A DNA stretch of 64,000 nt, taken from Modestobacter roseus. GTDB lineage: Bacteria; Actinomycetota; Actinomycetes; Mycobacteriales; Geodermatophilaceae. Positions within the stretch are counted from its first letter, which is position 1. Each line of letters begins with the position of its first letter. Below the pieces are notes generated by a model, which saw only the letters and a program-made list of their open reading frames with translations, was not told where the DNA came from and searched no databases. Shown here piece after piece: positions 36,006 through 45,472 of the stretch. The position numbers were made by a program, and so were the translations under genes. Where the stretch lies: contig NZ_VLKF01000001.1 in NCBI RefSeq assembly GCF_007994135.1, positions 3,658,001 through 3,722,000 on the forward strand, read 5' to 3'.

Positions 36006-37149
36006 CCGGACCACAGTGGCCGCCGTCGCCGGCCCCGCCGCCGTGACCCTGGCCGCCCTGGCGCTGGCCGCCTGCGGCAGCAGCGGGGACTCCGGCGGCA
36101 CCGAGGCCCAGGCCGCCGACCAGATCGCCGTGGCCGCCTCCGACGACACCTGCGACGTCGCGACCAGCGAGCTCGAGGCCGGCGTCCACCAGTTCACCGT
36201 GACCAACAGCGGCTCCAAGGTCACCGAGTTCTACGTCTACGCCGACGGCGACCGGGTGATGGGCGAGGTGGAGAACATCGCCCCCGGCGTCGCCCGCGAC
36301 CTGCGCCTGGAGCTGCCGGCGGGGGAGTACGAGACCGCCTGCAAGCCCGGCATGGTCGGCGACGGCATCCGCGCGGTGCTCACCGTCACCGGCGAGGCGC
36401 CCAGCCTGTCCGAGGACGAGACGCTCGCCCAGGCCAGCGCCGACTACCAGCGGTACGTGCAGTCGCAGACCGGCGCCCTGCTGGAGCGGACCACGGCGTT
36501 CACCGACGCGGTGCAGGCCGGCGACATCGAGGGCGCCAAGGCGCTGTTCCCGGTGGCGCGCACCTACTGGGAGCGGATCGAGCCCGTGGCGGAGAGCTTC
36601 GGCGACCTCGACCCGCTCATCGACGGCCGTGAGGGCGACCAGGCCGAGGGCGAGGACTTCACCGGCTTCCACCGGATCGAGCAGGCGCTGTGGGAGACCG
36701 GCGACGTCTCGGACATGGGGCCCTACGCCGACCAGCTGCTGGCGAACGTCCAGGAGATCGTCACCCTGGCCGACGAGGTGCAGCTGGACCCGCTGCAGCT
36801 GGCCAACGGCGCCAAGGCGCTGCTCGACGAGATCGCCACCGGGAAGATCACCGGTGAGGAGGACCGCTACTCGCACACCGACCTGTGGGACTTCCGGGCC
36901 AACCTGGAGGGCTCGGAGGCCGCGGTGCAGGCCCTGCGCCCCTACCTGGAGGCCAACGACCCGGAGCTGGTCGCCGAGATCGACGAGCGGTTCGCCGCCG
37001 CCGAGGCGGAGCTGGAACAGTACCGATCGGGGGACGGTTGGGTCTCCTACGACCAGCTGACCCAGGACCAGTTGCGCGGCCTGAGCGACACCATCACGGC
37101 CCTCACCGAGTCGGTGAGCCAGGTGGCCTCGGTCGTCGCCGGGAAGTGA
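35986..37149 (+). CDS. efeO: Iron uptake lipoprotein EfeO (cupredoxin + M75 peptidase-like)
   Basis: A 387-residue lipoprotein: the signal peptide ends in the lipobox LALAAC with acceptor Cys30. Residues about 45-135 are the EfeO cupredoxin domain (DDTCDVATSELEAGVHQFTVTNSGSKVTEFYVY, PAGEYETACKPGM). Residues about 150-385 are the imelysin/M75-like domain with the metal motif GFHRIEQALWETG (HxxE). It binds iron outside the membrane and hands it to EfeU. It overlaps efeU and is followed 13 bases later by efeB. Confidence 0.95.
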   Translation: MSMRARSRTTVAAVAGPAAVTLAALALAACGSSGDSGGTEAQAADQIAVAASDDTCDVATSELEAGVHQFTVTNSGSKVTEFYVYADGDRVMGEVENIAPGVARDLRLELPAGEYETACKPGMVGDGIRAVLTVTGEAPSLSEDETLAQASADYQRYVQSQTGALLERTTAFTDAVQAGDIEGAKALFPVARTYWERIEPVAESFGDLDPLIDGREGDQAEGEDFTGFHRIEQALWETGDVSDMGPYADQLLANVQEIVTLADEVQLDPLQLANGAKALLDEIATGKITGEEDRYSHTDLWDFRANLEGSEAAVQALRPYLEANDPELVAEIDERFAAAEAELEQYRSGDGWVSYDQLTQDQLRGLSDTITALTESVSQVASVVAGK

Positions 37150-37162
37150 GCCCTGAACCTGC

Positions 37163-38449
37163 ATGAGTGACGACGTCTCGCGCGGCCTGTCCCGCCGGCG
37201 CTTCTTCGGCCTGGCCGGGGCCGGCACCGCCGGGGTGCTGGCCGCCGGCGCCGCCGGTGGCGCGATCGGGCGGGCCACCGCCGAGGTGCCCCCGGCGGGC
37301 GGGGCCGCGGACACCACCGGTGCGGTGCCGTTCACCGGTGCGCACCAGGCCGGGATCGTCACCCCCGCGCAGGACCGGCTGCACTTCGTGGCCTTCGACG
37401 TCGTCACCGACGACCGGGCCGAGCTGGTCGAGATGCTGCAGGCCTGGACGGCCGCGGCGCGGCGGATGACCGCCGGGCAGGACGCCGGTGAGGTCGGCGC
37501 GGTGGGCGGTGGGCCGTACGACGTCCCGGACGACACCGGTGAGGCGATGGACCTGCCCGCGGCCGGGCTCACGCTGACCGTCGGCTTCGGCCCGACGCTG
37601 TTCGCCACCGCCGACGGCGTCGACCGGTTCGGCCTCGCCGACCGCCGGCCCGGGCCGCTGACCGAGCTGCCGGCGTTCCCCGGGGACGCCCTCGACCCGG
37701 CGATCAGCGGGGGCGACCTGTGCGTGCAGGCCTGCGCCAACGACCCGCAGGTGGCCGTGCACGCCGTCCGCAACCTGATCCGGCTGGGCGCCGGCGTGGT
37801 CAGCGTCCGCTGGTCCCAGCTCGGGTTCGGCCGGACGTCGTCCACCTCCAGCGCGCAGGCCACCCCGCGGAACCTCTTCGGGTTCAAGGACGGCACCGAC
37901 AACCTCAAGGCGGAGAACACCTCGGCGATCGAGAAGTTCGTCTGGGTGACCGACGGCGACCCGGGCGCCGACTGGCTGGCCGGCGGCTCCTACCTCGTCA
38001 CCCGCCGGATCCGGATGCGGATCGAGCCGTGGGACACCTCCACGCTCGCCGAGCAGGAGCAGACCATCGGCCGCACCAAGAAGGCCGGCGCGCCGCTGGG
38101 GCAGCGGGGGGAGTTCGACCCGGTCGACTTCACCGCGCAGGTCGACGGGGAGTTCGCGATCCCGCAGACCTCGCACGTGTTCCTGGCCCACCCGACCAAC
38201 TCGGGGACGGCGATCCTGCGGCGCGGTTACAGCTTCGTCGACGGCTCCGACGGGCTGGGCCGGCTGGACGCCGGGCTGTTCTTCATCGCCTACCAGCGCA
38301 ACCCGGAGACCGGGTTCACCCAGGTGCAGCGCAACCTGCGCACGGACGCGATGAACGAGTACGTGCAGCACACCTCCTCGGCGGTGTTCGCCTGCCCGCC
38401 CGGGGTCACCGGCGACGACGACTGGTGGGGCCGGGCCCTCTTCAGCTGA
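37163..38449 (+). CDS. efeB: Dye-decolourising heme peroxidase EfeB (Tat substrate)
   Basis: A 428-residue DyP-type peroxidase. The N-terminus has a twin-arginine signal (SRRRFFGLAGAGTAGVLAAG, residues 10-29). The catalytic GxxDG motif is NLFGFKDGTDNLK, and the C-terminal region shows RRGYSFVDGSDG, FFIAYQRNPETGFTQVQRNL and MNEYVQHTSSAVFACPPG, typical of EfeB. It is exported folded with heme and oxidises ferrous iron or takes iron from heme for EfeUO. It is the last gene of the operon, before a strong hairpin. Confidence 0.95.
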   Translation: MSDDVSRGLSRRRFFGLAGAGTAGVLAAGAAGGAIGRATAEVPPAGGAADTTGAVPFTGAHQAGIVTPAQDRLHFVAFDVVTDDRAELVEMLQAWTAAARRMTAGQDAGEVGAVGGGPYDVPDDTGEAMDLPAAGLTLTVGFGPTLFATADGVDRFGLADRRPGPLTELPAFPGDALDPAISGGDLCVQACANDPQVAVHAVRNLIRLGAGVVSVRWSQLGFGRTSSTSSAQATPRNLFGFKDGTDNLKAENTSAIEKFVWVTDGDPGADWLAGGSYLVTRRIRMRIEPWDTSTLAEQEQTIGRTKKAGAPLGQRGEFDPVDFTAQVDGEFAIPQTSHVFLAHPTNSGTAILRRGYSFVDGSDGLGRLDAGLFFIAYQRNPETGFTQVQRNLRTDAMNEYVQHTSSAVFACPPGVTGDDDWWGRALFS

Positions 38450-38494
38450 GGTGGGGAGGTTGACCCGCCGCCGGCCGACCTGAGCCGGACCGAC

Positions 38495-38530
38495 CGATGG
38501 TGAGCCGGGCCATGGCGCGGCTCACCATCG
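38495..38530 (+). terminator. Terminator of efeUOB
   Basis: A perfect 13-bp stem, CGATGGTGAGCCG and CGGCTCACCATCG, has a 10-base loop that is itself partly palindromic (GCCATGGC). It lies 45 bases after the efeB stop and 36 bases before the NUDIX start. Confidence 0.75.
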
Positions 38531-38566
38531 GGTGGGGCGGCTCGACCCGCCCCTAGGCTGGCCGGC

Positions 38567-39058
38567 GTGCCGGTACCCGAGTTCATCCGTGACCTGCGCT
38601 CCGTCATCGGCCACGCGCCGCTGTGGCTGCCCGGGGTGACCGGCGTGGTCACCGACGACGCCGGGCGGGTGCTGCTCACCCAGCGCAGCGACACCGGCCG
38701 GTGGGCGCTGCCCAGCGGCATCCCCGAGCCCGGCGAGCAGCTGGCGGTCGCACTGGCCCGCGAGGTGCTGGAGGAGACCGGCGTCGAGGTGGTCGTCGAC
38801 CGGCTGGTCAGCCTGTGGACCCAGCCGCCGATGACCTACCCCAACGGCGACGTCTGCCAGTTCGTCGACCACGCCTTCGCCTGCCGCGCGGTGGGGGGCA
38901 CCGCGCACGTCGCCGACGACGAGTCGCTGCAGGTCGTGTGGTGCGAACCGGCGCACCTGCCGGAGCTGGTCGGCGTCCAGGTGCAGCTCGTCGCCCGGGC
39001 GCTGTCCGGCGAGCCGGTGCCCTGGTTCGCCCGGTCCGAGGGCGAGCAGCCGGGCTGA
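38567..39058 (+). CDS. NUDIX hydrolase
   Basis: The 163-residue protein has a complete NUDIX box, GIPEPGEQLAVALAREVLEETGVEV, binding the divalent metals. The opening IRDLRSVIGHAPLWLPGVTGVVTDDAGRVLLTQRSDTGRWALPSG is typical of actinobacterial NUDIX proteins acting on nucleoside diphosphate derivatives. The substrate is unknown. It starts at GTG 38567, and no other gene is clearly coupled except glycerate kinase 42 bases downstream. Confidence 0.9.
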   Translation: MPVPEFIRDLRSVIGHAPLWLPGVTGVVTDDAGRVLLTQRSDTGRWALPSGIPEPGEQLAVALAREVLEETGVEVVVDRLVSLWTQPPMTYPNGDVCQFVDHAFACRAVGGTAHVADDESLQVVWCEPAHLPELVGVQVQLVARALSGEPVPWFARSEGEQPG

Positions 39059-39100
39059 TCCCGCTTGCCGCCGCCGGGGTGCAGCGGCCAGGGTGACGGC

Positions 39101-40201
39101 GTGCGCGTCGTCCTGGCCCCCGACTCCTTCAAGGGCACCCTGGACGCCGCCGCGGCGGCCGAGGCGCTCGCCACCGGCTGGCGCCGGCGCCGCCCCGACG
39201 ACGACGTGCGCACCGTGCCGCTGGCCGACGGCGGCGAGGGCACGCTGGAGGCGCTGGGCCACGACCTGCCCGACGCGGCCTGGCGCACCGCGGCGGTGAC
39301 CGGCCCGGACGGCCGGCCGGTGGACGCCGCCTGGCTGCTGCGCCCGGACGGGACGGCGGTGGTGGAGATGGCCCGCGCCGCCGGGCTCCCGCTGCTGGCC
39401 CAGCCCGACCCGCTGGGCGCGACGACCCGTGGCCTGGGCCAGCTGCTCGCCGCCGTCGTCGGCGACCCCGCGGTGGAGCGCGTCGTGCTCACCCTGGGCG
39501 GCTCGGCCACCACCGACGGCGGCACCGGTGCGCTGGCGGCCCTCGGCGCACGGTTCACCGACGCCGAGGGCGCGGACCTCCCGCCCGGCGGCGGTGCGCT
39601 GACCCGGCTCGCCTCGGTCGACCTCTCGGGGCTGGTGCCCCCGCCCCCGGGCGGCGTGCAGTGCCTGGTCGACGTGACCGCCCCGCTGCTCGGCCGGCTC
39701 GGGGCGGCTGGCCAGTTCGGCCCGCAGAAGGGCGCCGACCCCGGCCAGGTCGCCCTGCTCGACGCCGGGCTGGCCCGGCTCGCGGAGCTCCTCGGCGGGG
39801 ACGTCGCCGCGCCGGGCGCCGGGGCGGCCGGTGGCACCGCCTACGGTTTCGCCGCCGCCTGGGGCGCGGAGTTCGTCAGCGGCGCGACCGCGGTCGCCAC
39901 CGCCGCCGGGCTGGACGACGTCCTGATCGGTGCGGGCCTGGTGGTCACGGGCGAGGGGCAGTTCGACGCCCAGTCGCTGCGCGGCAAGGTGGTCGGGAAC
40001 CTGCTGGACCGGGCGGCGGCCGCCGGCGTCCCGGTCGCGGTGGTGGCCGGCCGGGTGGGGGAGGGCGATCTGCCGGTGCGGCGCGTGCTGTCGCTGACCG
40101 ACCTCGCCGGCTCGCCGGCGGCGGCGATGACCGACCCGGCCCGCTGGCTGACCGTCGCCGGGGAACGGCTGGCGGCCGAGGAGTTCGCGCCCCGAGGGTG
40201 A
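39101..40201 (+). CDS. Glycerate kinase (type 2, GlxK/GarK family)
   Basis: A 366-residue kinase from GTG 39101. It begins RVVLAPDSFKGTLDAAAAAEAL, the family signature, with later motifs VPLADGGEGTLEAL, LGGSATTDGGTGALAALGARF, PGAGAAGGTAYGFAAAWGAEF and GAGLVVTGEGQFDAQSLRGKVVG. It phosphorylates D-glycerate, giving 2- or 3-phosphoglycerate in glyoxylate or serine-related metabolism. It is a probable two-gene unit with the NUDIX gene. Confidence 0.92.
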   Translation: MRVVLAPDSFKGTLDAAAAAEALATGWRRRRPDDDVRTVPLADGGEGTLEALGHDLPDAAWRTAAVTGPDGRPVDAAWLLRPDGTAVVEMARAAGLPLLAQPDPLGATTRGLGQLLAAVVGDPAVERVVLTLGGSATTDGGTGALAALGARFTDAEGADLPPGGGALTRLASVDLSGLVPPPPGGVQCLVDVTAPLLGRLGAAGQFGPQKGADPGQVALLDAGLARLAELLGGDVAAPGAGAAGGTAYGFAAAWGAEFVSGATAVATAAGLDDVLIGAGLVVTGEGQFDAQSLRGKVVGNLLDRAAAAGVPVAVVAGRVGEGDLPVRRVLSLTDLAGSPAAAMTDPARWLTVAGERLAAEEFAPRG

Positions 40202-40395
40202 CGGAACAGACACGCCCTGGGACGGCCCACGGGGAACGGTCCGTCACACACCGGCGTTCGCCCCGGGAGAGCCATCCGTGAGATCGCATGTGTACGAACG
40301 CCCGTCAGGGGCATCTCCCTGCCGGTGCGTCACGCCACCGGCATCGGTCGCTGGTGGTCGGCACCGATCAGGACGAGGGCACGAGGGGGGCGCAC

Positions 40396-42110
40396 GTGGT
40401 CGAGCCCACGCGGAGCACCCTCGGGGACCGCTACGAGCTGCAGGCGCTGCTGGCCACGGGCGGCATGGGCCAGGTCTGGCGGGCCGAGGACACCCTGCTC
40501 GGCCGCACGGTCGCGATCAAGGTGCTGCGCAGTGAGTACACCGGCGACCCGCTGTTCCTGGCCCGGTTCCGCGCCGAGGCGCAGCACACCGCCGCGCTCA
40601 GCCACCCGAACATCACCGCCGTCTACGACTACGGCGAGGAGCCGGCCATCGACGGGTCGGGCGAGCACCTCGCCTACCTCGTCATGGAGCTCATCGACGG
40701 CGAGTCGCTGGCCGCCGTGCTGGCCCGGGACGGCGCGCTGCCGCCCACCCGGGTGCTCGAGGTGCTCCGGCAGACCGCCTCCGCGCTGGGCAGCGCGCAC
40801 GCGGCCGGGGTCGTCCACCGGGACGTGAAGCCCGGCAACGTGCTGCTCCGCGCCGACGGCACGGTCGCGATCACCGACTTCGGCATCGCGTCGTCGGCCG
40901 GCAGCGTGCCGCTCACGAAGACCGGCCAGGTCATCGGCACGGCCTCCTACCTCTCCCCGGAGCAGGCCTCCGGGGCGCACGCCACCGCCGCCAGCGACGT
41001 CTACGCGCTGGGGATGGTCGGCTACGAGCTGCTCACCGGGCAGCGCGCGTTCGACGGCGACAACTCGGTGACGATCGCGCTGCGGCACCTGCGCGACACC
41101 CCCGAGCCGCTGCCCGACGACGTGCCGGCCGGGGTGCGCACCCTCGTCGAGCGCGCCCTGGTCAAGGACCCGGCCCAGCGCTTCCCCGACGGCGACGCGT
41201 TCGCCGCCGCCATCGACGACGTCCTGGCCGGCCGGCTGCTGACCCCGGTCGAGCGCACCGACACGCAGAGCTTCTGGCTGCTCCCCGACGCGGCCGCGCT
41301 GGCTGGGGCGAGCACGGCCGACGGCACCGTGCGGCGGCCGGCGCCCGCTGCCCAGGGGCGGCTCGGCCGGGTCCTGGTGCCGGTCGTCGCCCTGCTCGCC
41401 GGCGCCGGCCTGGCCGCGGTCGTCCTGCAGGGGGTGGCACCCGACGCCACGGGCACCACCGAGGCCGCCGCCCAGGGCCTCGGTGCGACCACCGCCACGG
41501 CGAGCCCGGCCGAGCTGACGCTGGACGACGACGACTACCTGGACCGCCCGGTGGAGGCCGTCCAGCGGCAGCTCGAGGCGCTCGGCCTGGTCGTGCAGAC
41601 CCAGGCGGTCGCCACCGACTCGGTCGACGCCGGGCTGGTCGTCGACGTCGCACCGCTCGGTGGCCGGCTGGAGCGCGGCGGGGAGGTGCTGGTCAGCTAC
41701 GCGGTGGCACCGGAAGCCGACAGCAGCCCGACGCCGCGCCAGCGGACCACGGTCGACACCGTCCGGGCGCCGGTCCCGCGCGCGCCGGTGAGCATCGCGC
41801 CACCGGCGACCACTCCGGCGCCCTCCCCCACCCCGCAGCCGGCGCCGACGACGGAGCCGGACGAGACATCCGTGGCGCCCGACCCCACTGACGGGTCGGA
41901 GTCGTCCGCGCCGGTCATCGACCCGGGCGGGTCGGGCACCCCGACGTCGCCCGGTGGCGGTGCCGCCCCCACGACCGGCACCGGGAGCACCGCCCCGGTC
42001 ACCGGGAGCGGTCAGGGCTCCGGGAACGGCCAGGGCAACGGGACCGGGCAGGGCAACGGCTCCGGGAGCGGGCGGGGAACGGCGGGGGCCAGGGCGGCGC
42101 GGCCGGCTGA
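40396..42110 (+). CDS. PASTA-domain serine/threonine kinase, PknA paralogue (apparent frameshift near 3' end)
   Basis: Starts at GTG 40396 (VVEPTRSTLGDRYEL). The kinase domain has the loop ATGGMGQVW, Lys42, HRDVKPGNV with Asp143, and DFG 161-163. Stretches such as SEYTGDPLFLARFRAEAQHTAALSHPNITAVYDYGE closely match PknA from this window, so it is a paralogue. A membrane helix (LVPVVALLAGAGLAAVVL), one PASTA-like module (DDDYLDRPVEAVQRQLEALGL) and a Pro/Thr then Gly/Asn/Gln-rich tail follow. The tail's natural end (GNGGGQGGAAG, stop at 42108-42110) is one base out of frame, implying a base missing near 42070-42077; unshifted, the frame runs on to 42474 over opposite-strand genes. Confidence 0.85.
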
Positions 42111-42119
42111 CCTGCCGGC

Positions 42120-42416
42120 TCAGGCGGCGGGTGTGCGCCGGGCCGTGCGGTGCAGCAGCAGGCACCCGGTGGCGGCGGCCAGGGCCACCCGACCGGGCGT
42201 CGGGTCGGGCCCGCCGAGCAGGACGCCGACGGCGCCGGCGGCGACCGCCGCGAGCAGCAGCCGGTCCCCGCCGGAGCGCACCGCGGCCACCGCGAGCACC
42301 GCGGCCAGCACGACGGCCACCCGCGCCGGGTGCCCCGCCCCGGCCACCGGACCCCAGGACAGCCCCAGCGCCGCGACGGCGAGCACCGCCGCGGCGGCCA
42401 GCCAGCCCCTGGTCAC
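42120..42416 (-). CDS. Small four-segment membrane protein, unknown function
   Basis: A 98-residue, very hydrophobic protein (MTRGWLAAAAVLAVAALGLSW, ARVAVVLAAVLAVAAVRSG, DRLLLAAVAAGAVGVLLGG, GRVALAAATGCLLLHRTAR) with roughly four membrane segments. Its start overlaps the stop of the upstream minus-strand gene by 4 bases, so translation is coupled. It converges on the PASTA kinase gene. No family is recognised. Confidence 0.65.
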   Translation of the reverse strand: MTRGWLAAAAVLAVAALGLSWGPVAGAGHPARVAVVLAAVLAVAAVRSGGDRLLLAAVAAGAVGVLLGGPDPTPGRVALAAATGCLLLHRTARRTPAA

Positions 42417-43213
42417 CGCGGGCGGCCGGGCGCCAGCCAGACGGCGCCGGCGGCGGCGGCCAGCGCGGCGGTGAGCAGGAAACCCCGGTCACTGGCCACC
42501 AGCGGGAGCGCCACCAGCACCCAGAAGGCGGCGAGCGCCACGGCGCCCCCGGCACCGGTCCGCCACGCCGTCCGTTCGTCCAGCCGGTGCCCGGCCAGCC
42601 GGTTCGCGGCCGGCAGCAGAGCCAGCAGGGCGGCGACGGTGGCGAACGCCGCCCACGTGGGCGTCACCTGCCACACCGACTCGATGCCGAAGTCGAGCGC
42701 CAGCCCGAGCTGGAGGAGCACCAGGCCGAGCGCACCGAGGCCGAGGGCGGCCAGCAGCGTGCGGTCCCGGCCGCCGTCGCCGCTGCGGTGGCTCCGCTGC
42801 CCGGTGCCGTCCGTCGCCGACGGGCCCGGAGTGGGGCGTGGGGCGGTCGACGGCCCGGGGACCGGCGGCGCCCCGACCATCGTCTGCGGGCCGGCGGCGG
42901 AGCTGCCGCCGGGAGCCCGGTCCTCGTCGGACGGCGCGGGGAAGCCGGGGACGACGTCCACCCGGCCGGTGGGGTGGTCGGCCGAGACGTCCTGGGGCGC
43001 CGCCGGCTCGGTTCCGGCGGGCTGGCTGGAGTCGGGCGGGTCGGCCGGTGGGGTCCAGACGGGTGCGGGCCCGGTGGGCGGGCCCGGCACCGGCGGGGGC
43101 TGCTCGGTCTGCCGCTGGCTGGGCGGCAGCAGGATCGACTCGGTGCGCGGGTCGTCCTCCGGCGGCCCGTCGGCCGGCTGCGGTTCGGGGATCGGCGGAT
43201 GGGACTGGCTCAT
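42413..43213 (-). CDS. Proline-rich membrane protein, unknown function
   Basis: A 266-residue protein from ATG 43213, with AGGACCG just upstream. The N-terminal ~150 residues are disordered and Pro/Gln/Ser-rich (SQSHPPIPEPQPADGPPEDD). Four membrane segments follow (LLAALGLGALGLVLLQLGLAL, WAAFATVAALLALLPAA, GGAVALAAFWVLVALPLVA, FLLTAALAAAAGAVWLA). It is cotranscribed with the 98-residue membrane protein. The disordered cytoplasmic head beside a Ser/Thr kinase makes it a plausible kinase substrate, but that is inference. Confidence 0.7.
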   Translation of the reverse strand: MSQSHPPIPEPQPADGPPEDDPRTESILLPPSQRQTEQPPPVPGPPTGPAPVWTPPADPPDSSQPAGTEPAAPQDVSADHPTGRVDVVPGFPAPSDEDRAPGGSSAAGPQTMVGAPPVPGPSTAPRPTPGPSATDGTGQRSHRSGDGGRDRTLLAALGLGALGLVLLQLGLALDFGIESVWQVTPTWAAFATVAALLALLPAANRLAGHRLDERTAWRTGAGGAVALAAFWVLVALPLVASDRGFLLTAALAAAAGAVWLAPGRPR

Positions 43214-43356
43214 CGGTCCTCCAAGGAGCAGGCGTCGGGCAGCAGGCATCGGCGGCGACCCCGGCCCGGGCGGCGCGGCCGGGCCGGGCCGCCCGTCGAA
43301 CCGTAGCGGCGACCACCCGCTCAGCCGACCAGGTGCCCGGGACCTAGGGTCGGGCC

Positions 43357-44636
43357 GTGGCTGCGAGCGCGGGGATCGTCGTGACCGGCACGGAGGTGCT
43401 CACCGGCCGGGTCGCCGACCGGAACGGGCCGTGGCTGGCCGAGGCGCTGCGGGCTCAGGGGGTCGACGTCGGCTCCGTGGTCGTCGTCGGCGACCGGCCG
43501 GAGGACCTGCGCGCCGCGCTGGCCTTCCTCGCGGCGGGCAACGACCTGGTGATCACCACCGGCGGCCTCGGCCCTACCGCCGACGACCTGACCGCCGCCG
43601 AGGTCGGCGCCTTCCAGGGCCGGCCGTCGGAGCTGGACGCCGAGCTGGAGCAGCGGATCGCCGCCGTCGTCGCAGCGCTGTCCGCCCGGCGTGGCTGGGA
43701 CACCGTACCGGAGTCGGCCGCGGCCGGGATCGCCAAACAGGCCCTGGTGCCGGCCGGTGCCACCGTGCTCGAGCCGGTGGGCACCGCGCCCGGCCTCGTC
43801 GTCCCGGTGGCCGACGGGCGCAGCGGGCCGCCGGTGCTGGTGCTGCCCGGCCCCCGGTGGAGCTGCAGGGCATGTGGCCGGCGGCGTTGGCCGCCGAGCC
43901 GGTACGCCGCGCGCTGGCCGGCGCGACCGAGCTGCGCCAGCGCACGCTGCGGCTGTGGCGCACGCCGGAGTCCGAGCTGGCGGCCACCCTGCGCCGGGTC
44001 GACGACCAGCTGACCGGCCTGGAGGTGACCACCTGCCTGCGCGACGGCGAGCTGGAGATCGTCACCCGCTACGAGCCCGACGCCGACGACGCCTACGGTC
44101 GGCTGGTCGCCGCGGTCACCGCCGACTTCGCCGGCACGCTCTTCAGCGACGGACCGACCGTCGACGAGCTGGTGGCCTGGGCGTTGGACGAGCGGGGCTG
44201 GACGGTGGCGGTGGGCGAGTCGGAGACCGGCGGGCTGGTCACCGCCCGGCTCACCGAGCCCGCCGGGGCGTCGCGGCGGGTGCTGGGCGGCGTCGCGGCC
44301 TACGCGAACTCGGCGAAGGAGCAGCTGCTGGACGTGCCGCCGGCCACCCTGGTCGACGGCGGCGCAGTCAGTCCCGCGGTCGCCCGGGCGCTGGCCGAGG
44401 GAGCGCGGGCCCGGTTCGGTGCCGACGTCGGGGTGGGGGTCACCGGGGTCGCCGGCCCGGGGGGCGGCACGCCGGAGAAGCCGGTCGGCACGGTGCACCT
44501 CGCCGTCGTCGGGCCGGACGGCGCGCTGGCCTACTCCGACCGGCTGCGGGGTGACCGGGCCGCCGTCCGCGGGCGCACCGGCACCCTCGCCGTCCACCTG
44601 CTGCGGCAGCTGCTGCTCGGCGGCCCGCCGGCCTGA
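43357..44636 (+). pseudogene. cinA: CinA family competence/damage-inducible protein, frameshifted
   Basis: The first frame from GTG 43357 gives the MoaB-like nucleotide domain ([52 protein letters not shown]). It breaks at a C5 run (43851-43855) where [24 protein letters not shown] should read on; adding one C restores the frame. The rest then continues to 44636 with the C-terminal PncC amidase domain (VAVGESETGGLVTARLTEPAGASR, VGVTGVAGPGGGTPEKPVGTVHLAV). An intact product would be a roughly 426-residue NMN deamidase/ADP-ribose pyrophosphatase-type protein. Whether the frameshift is real or an assembly error cannot be decided from this sequence. Confidence 0.88.
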
Positions 44637-44638
44637 GG

Positions 44639-45169
44639 TCAGCCGGGCCAGCCCACCACCCGGCTCCGCCGCTCCATCAGCAGCACGTCGTGCCAGCCGG
44701 CGACGCCGTCGACGACCCGCCGGCCCACCTTCTCCCGGGTACCGACCACGCGGAAACCGTGCTTCTGGTGCAGCGCGACGCTGGCGGCGTTGGCCGGCAG
44801 GATGCCGGCGCGGATCGTCCAGATGCCGGCCGCCTCGGTGGAGGTGATCAGCGCCTGCAGCAGCGCGCCGCCGACGCCGCGCCCCTGAGCGGCGGGGGAG
44901 ACGTAGACGGAGTGCTCGACCACCCCGGCGTAGGCGTCCCGGGTCGACTCCCGGGTGCACGCCGTCCAGCCCAGCAGCTCGTCACTGTCGACGGCGACGT
45001 GCCGGTGGCCGGGCAGCCGGGAGGCGTCGAACTCCGCCCACGACGGTGGGCTGGTCTCGAAGGTCGCGAGCCCGGTGGCGATGCCGGCGGCCCAGATCGC
45101 CTCGACGGCGGGCCAGTCGACGGCGGCCATCGGGCGCAGGGGAGGCGGGCACAGGTCAGCTGCGGACAC
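44639..45169 (-). CDS. GNAT family N-acetyltransferase (phosphinothricin acetyltransferase-like)
   Basis: A 176-residue acetyltransferase with the PAT-family pattern: IRPMAAVDWPAVEAIWAAGIATGLATFET-type start, LLGWTACTRESTRDAYAGVVEHSVYVSPAAQGRGVGGALLQALI (the acetyl-CoA loop QGRGVG), and GILPANAASVALHQKHGFRVVGTREKVGRRVVDGVAGWHDVLLMER. Relatives N-acetylate phosphinothricin, methionine sulfoximine or similar amino-acid analogues. It converges on cinA with a 2-base gap. Confidence 0.9.
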   Translation of the reverse strand: MSAADLCPPPLRPMAAVDWPAVEAIWAAGIATGLATFETSPPSWAEFDASRLPGHRHVAVDSDELLGWTACTRESTRDAYAGVVEHSVYVSPAAQGRGVGGALLQALITSTEAAGIWTIRAGILPANAASVALHQKHGFRVVGTREKVGRRVVDGVAGWHDVLLMERRSRVVGWPG

Positions 45170-45472
45170 GGCCTCATCCTGCCGCGACGCGTTCGAGTGT
45201 CTGGACAGCTGCGCGGAATCGAGCAGAAGCGGTGATGTCGTTGCGACCGGTCAGGGGATGGGCCGCATTCACCGATGAGCGTGACATTCGTTGAGTGATT
45301 GCGCTGCATGACTAAGCGAACTCTCTGAGTAACCACTCTGTTGGACTCAACGTGAGCTTGTGCTCACTCATAGCTACTGCGAAGGTGCCTTCCGAGACGC
45401 CTCCGGCCGGGGCGTTCGCACATCGCACCGCTGCTCCATGTCGCTCTGCTACTGCGTCCCGGTGAGGTCTAC
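45170..45472. promoter_or_regulatory. AT-richer leader of the RHS gene with an inverted repeat
   Basis: No gene is seen in this gap. It is noticeably richer in A/T than its surroundings and contains the inverted repeat GTGAGC-TTGT-GCTCAC at 45352-45367, about 105 bases before the RHS start. It presumably contains the RHS promoter; the exact elements are not clear. Confidence 0.45.

Noticed and set aside
42110-42474. Extension of the third kinase's frame to 42474
   Set aside because: The residues after 42110 are Arg/Ala/Pro noise and antisense to a membrane protein gene; the natural stop is in the neighbouring frame.
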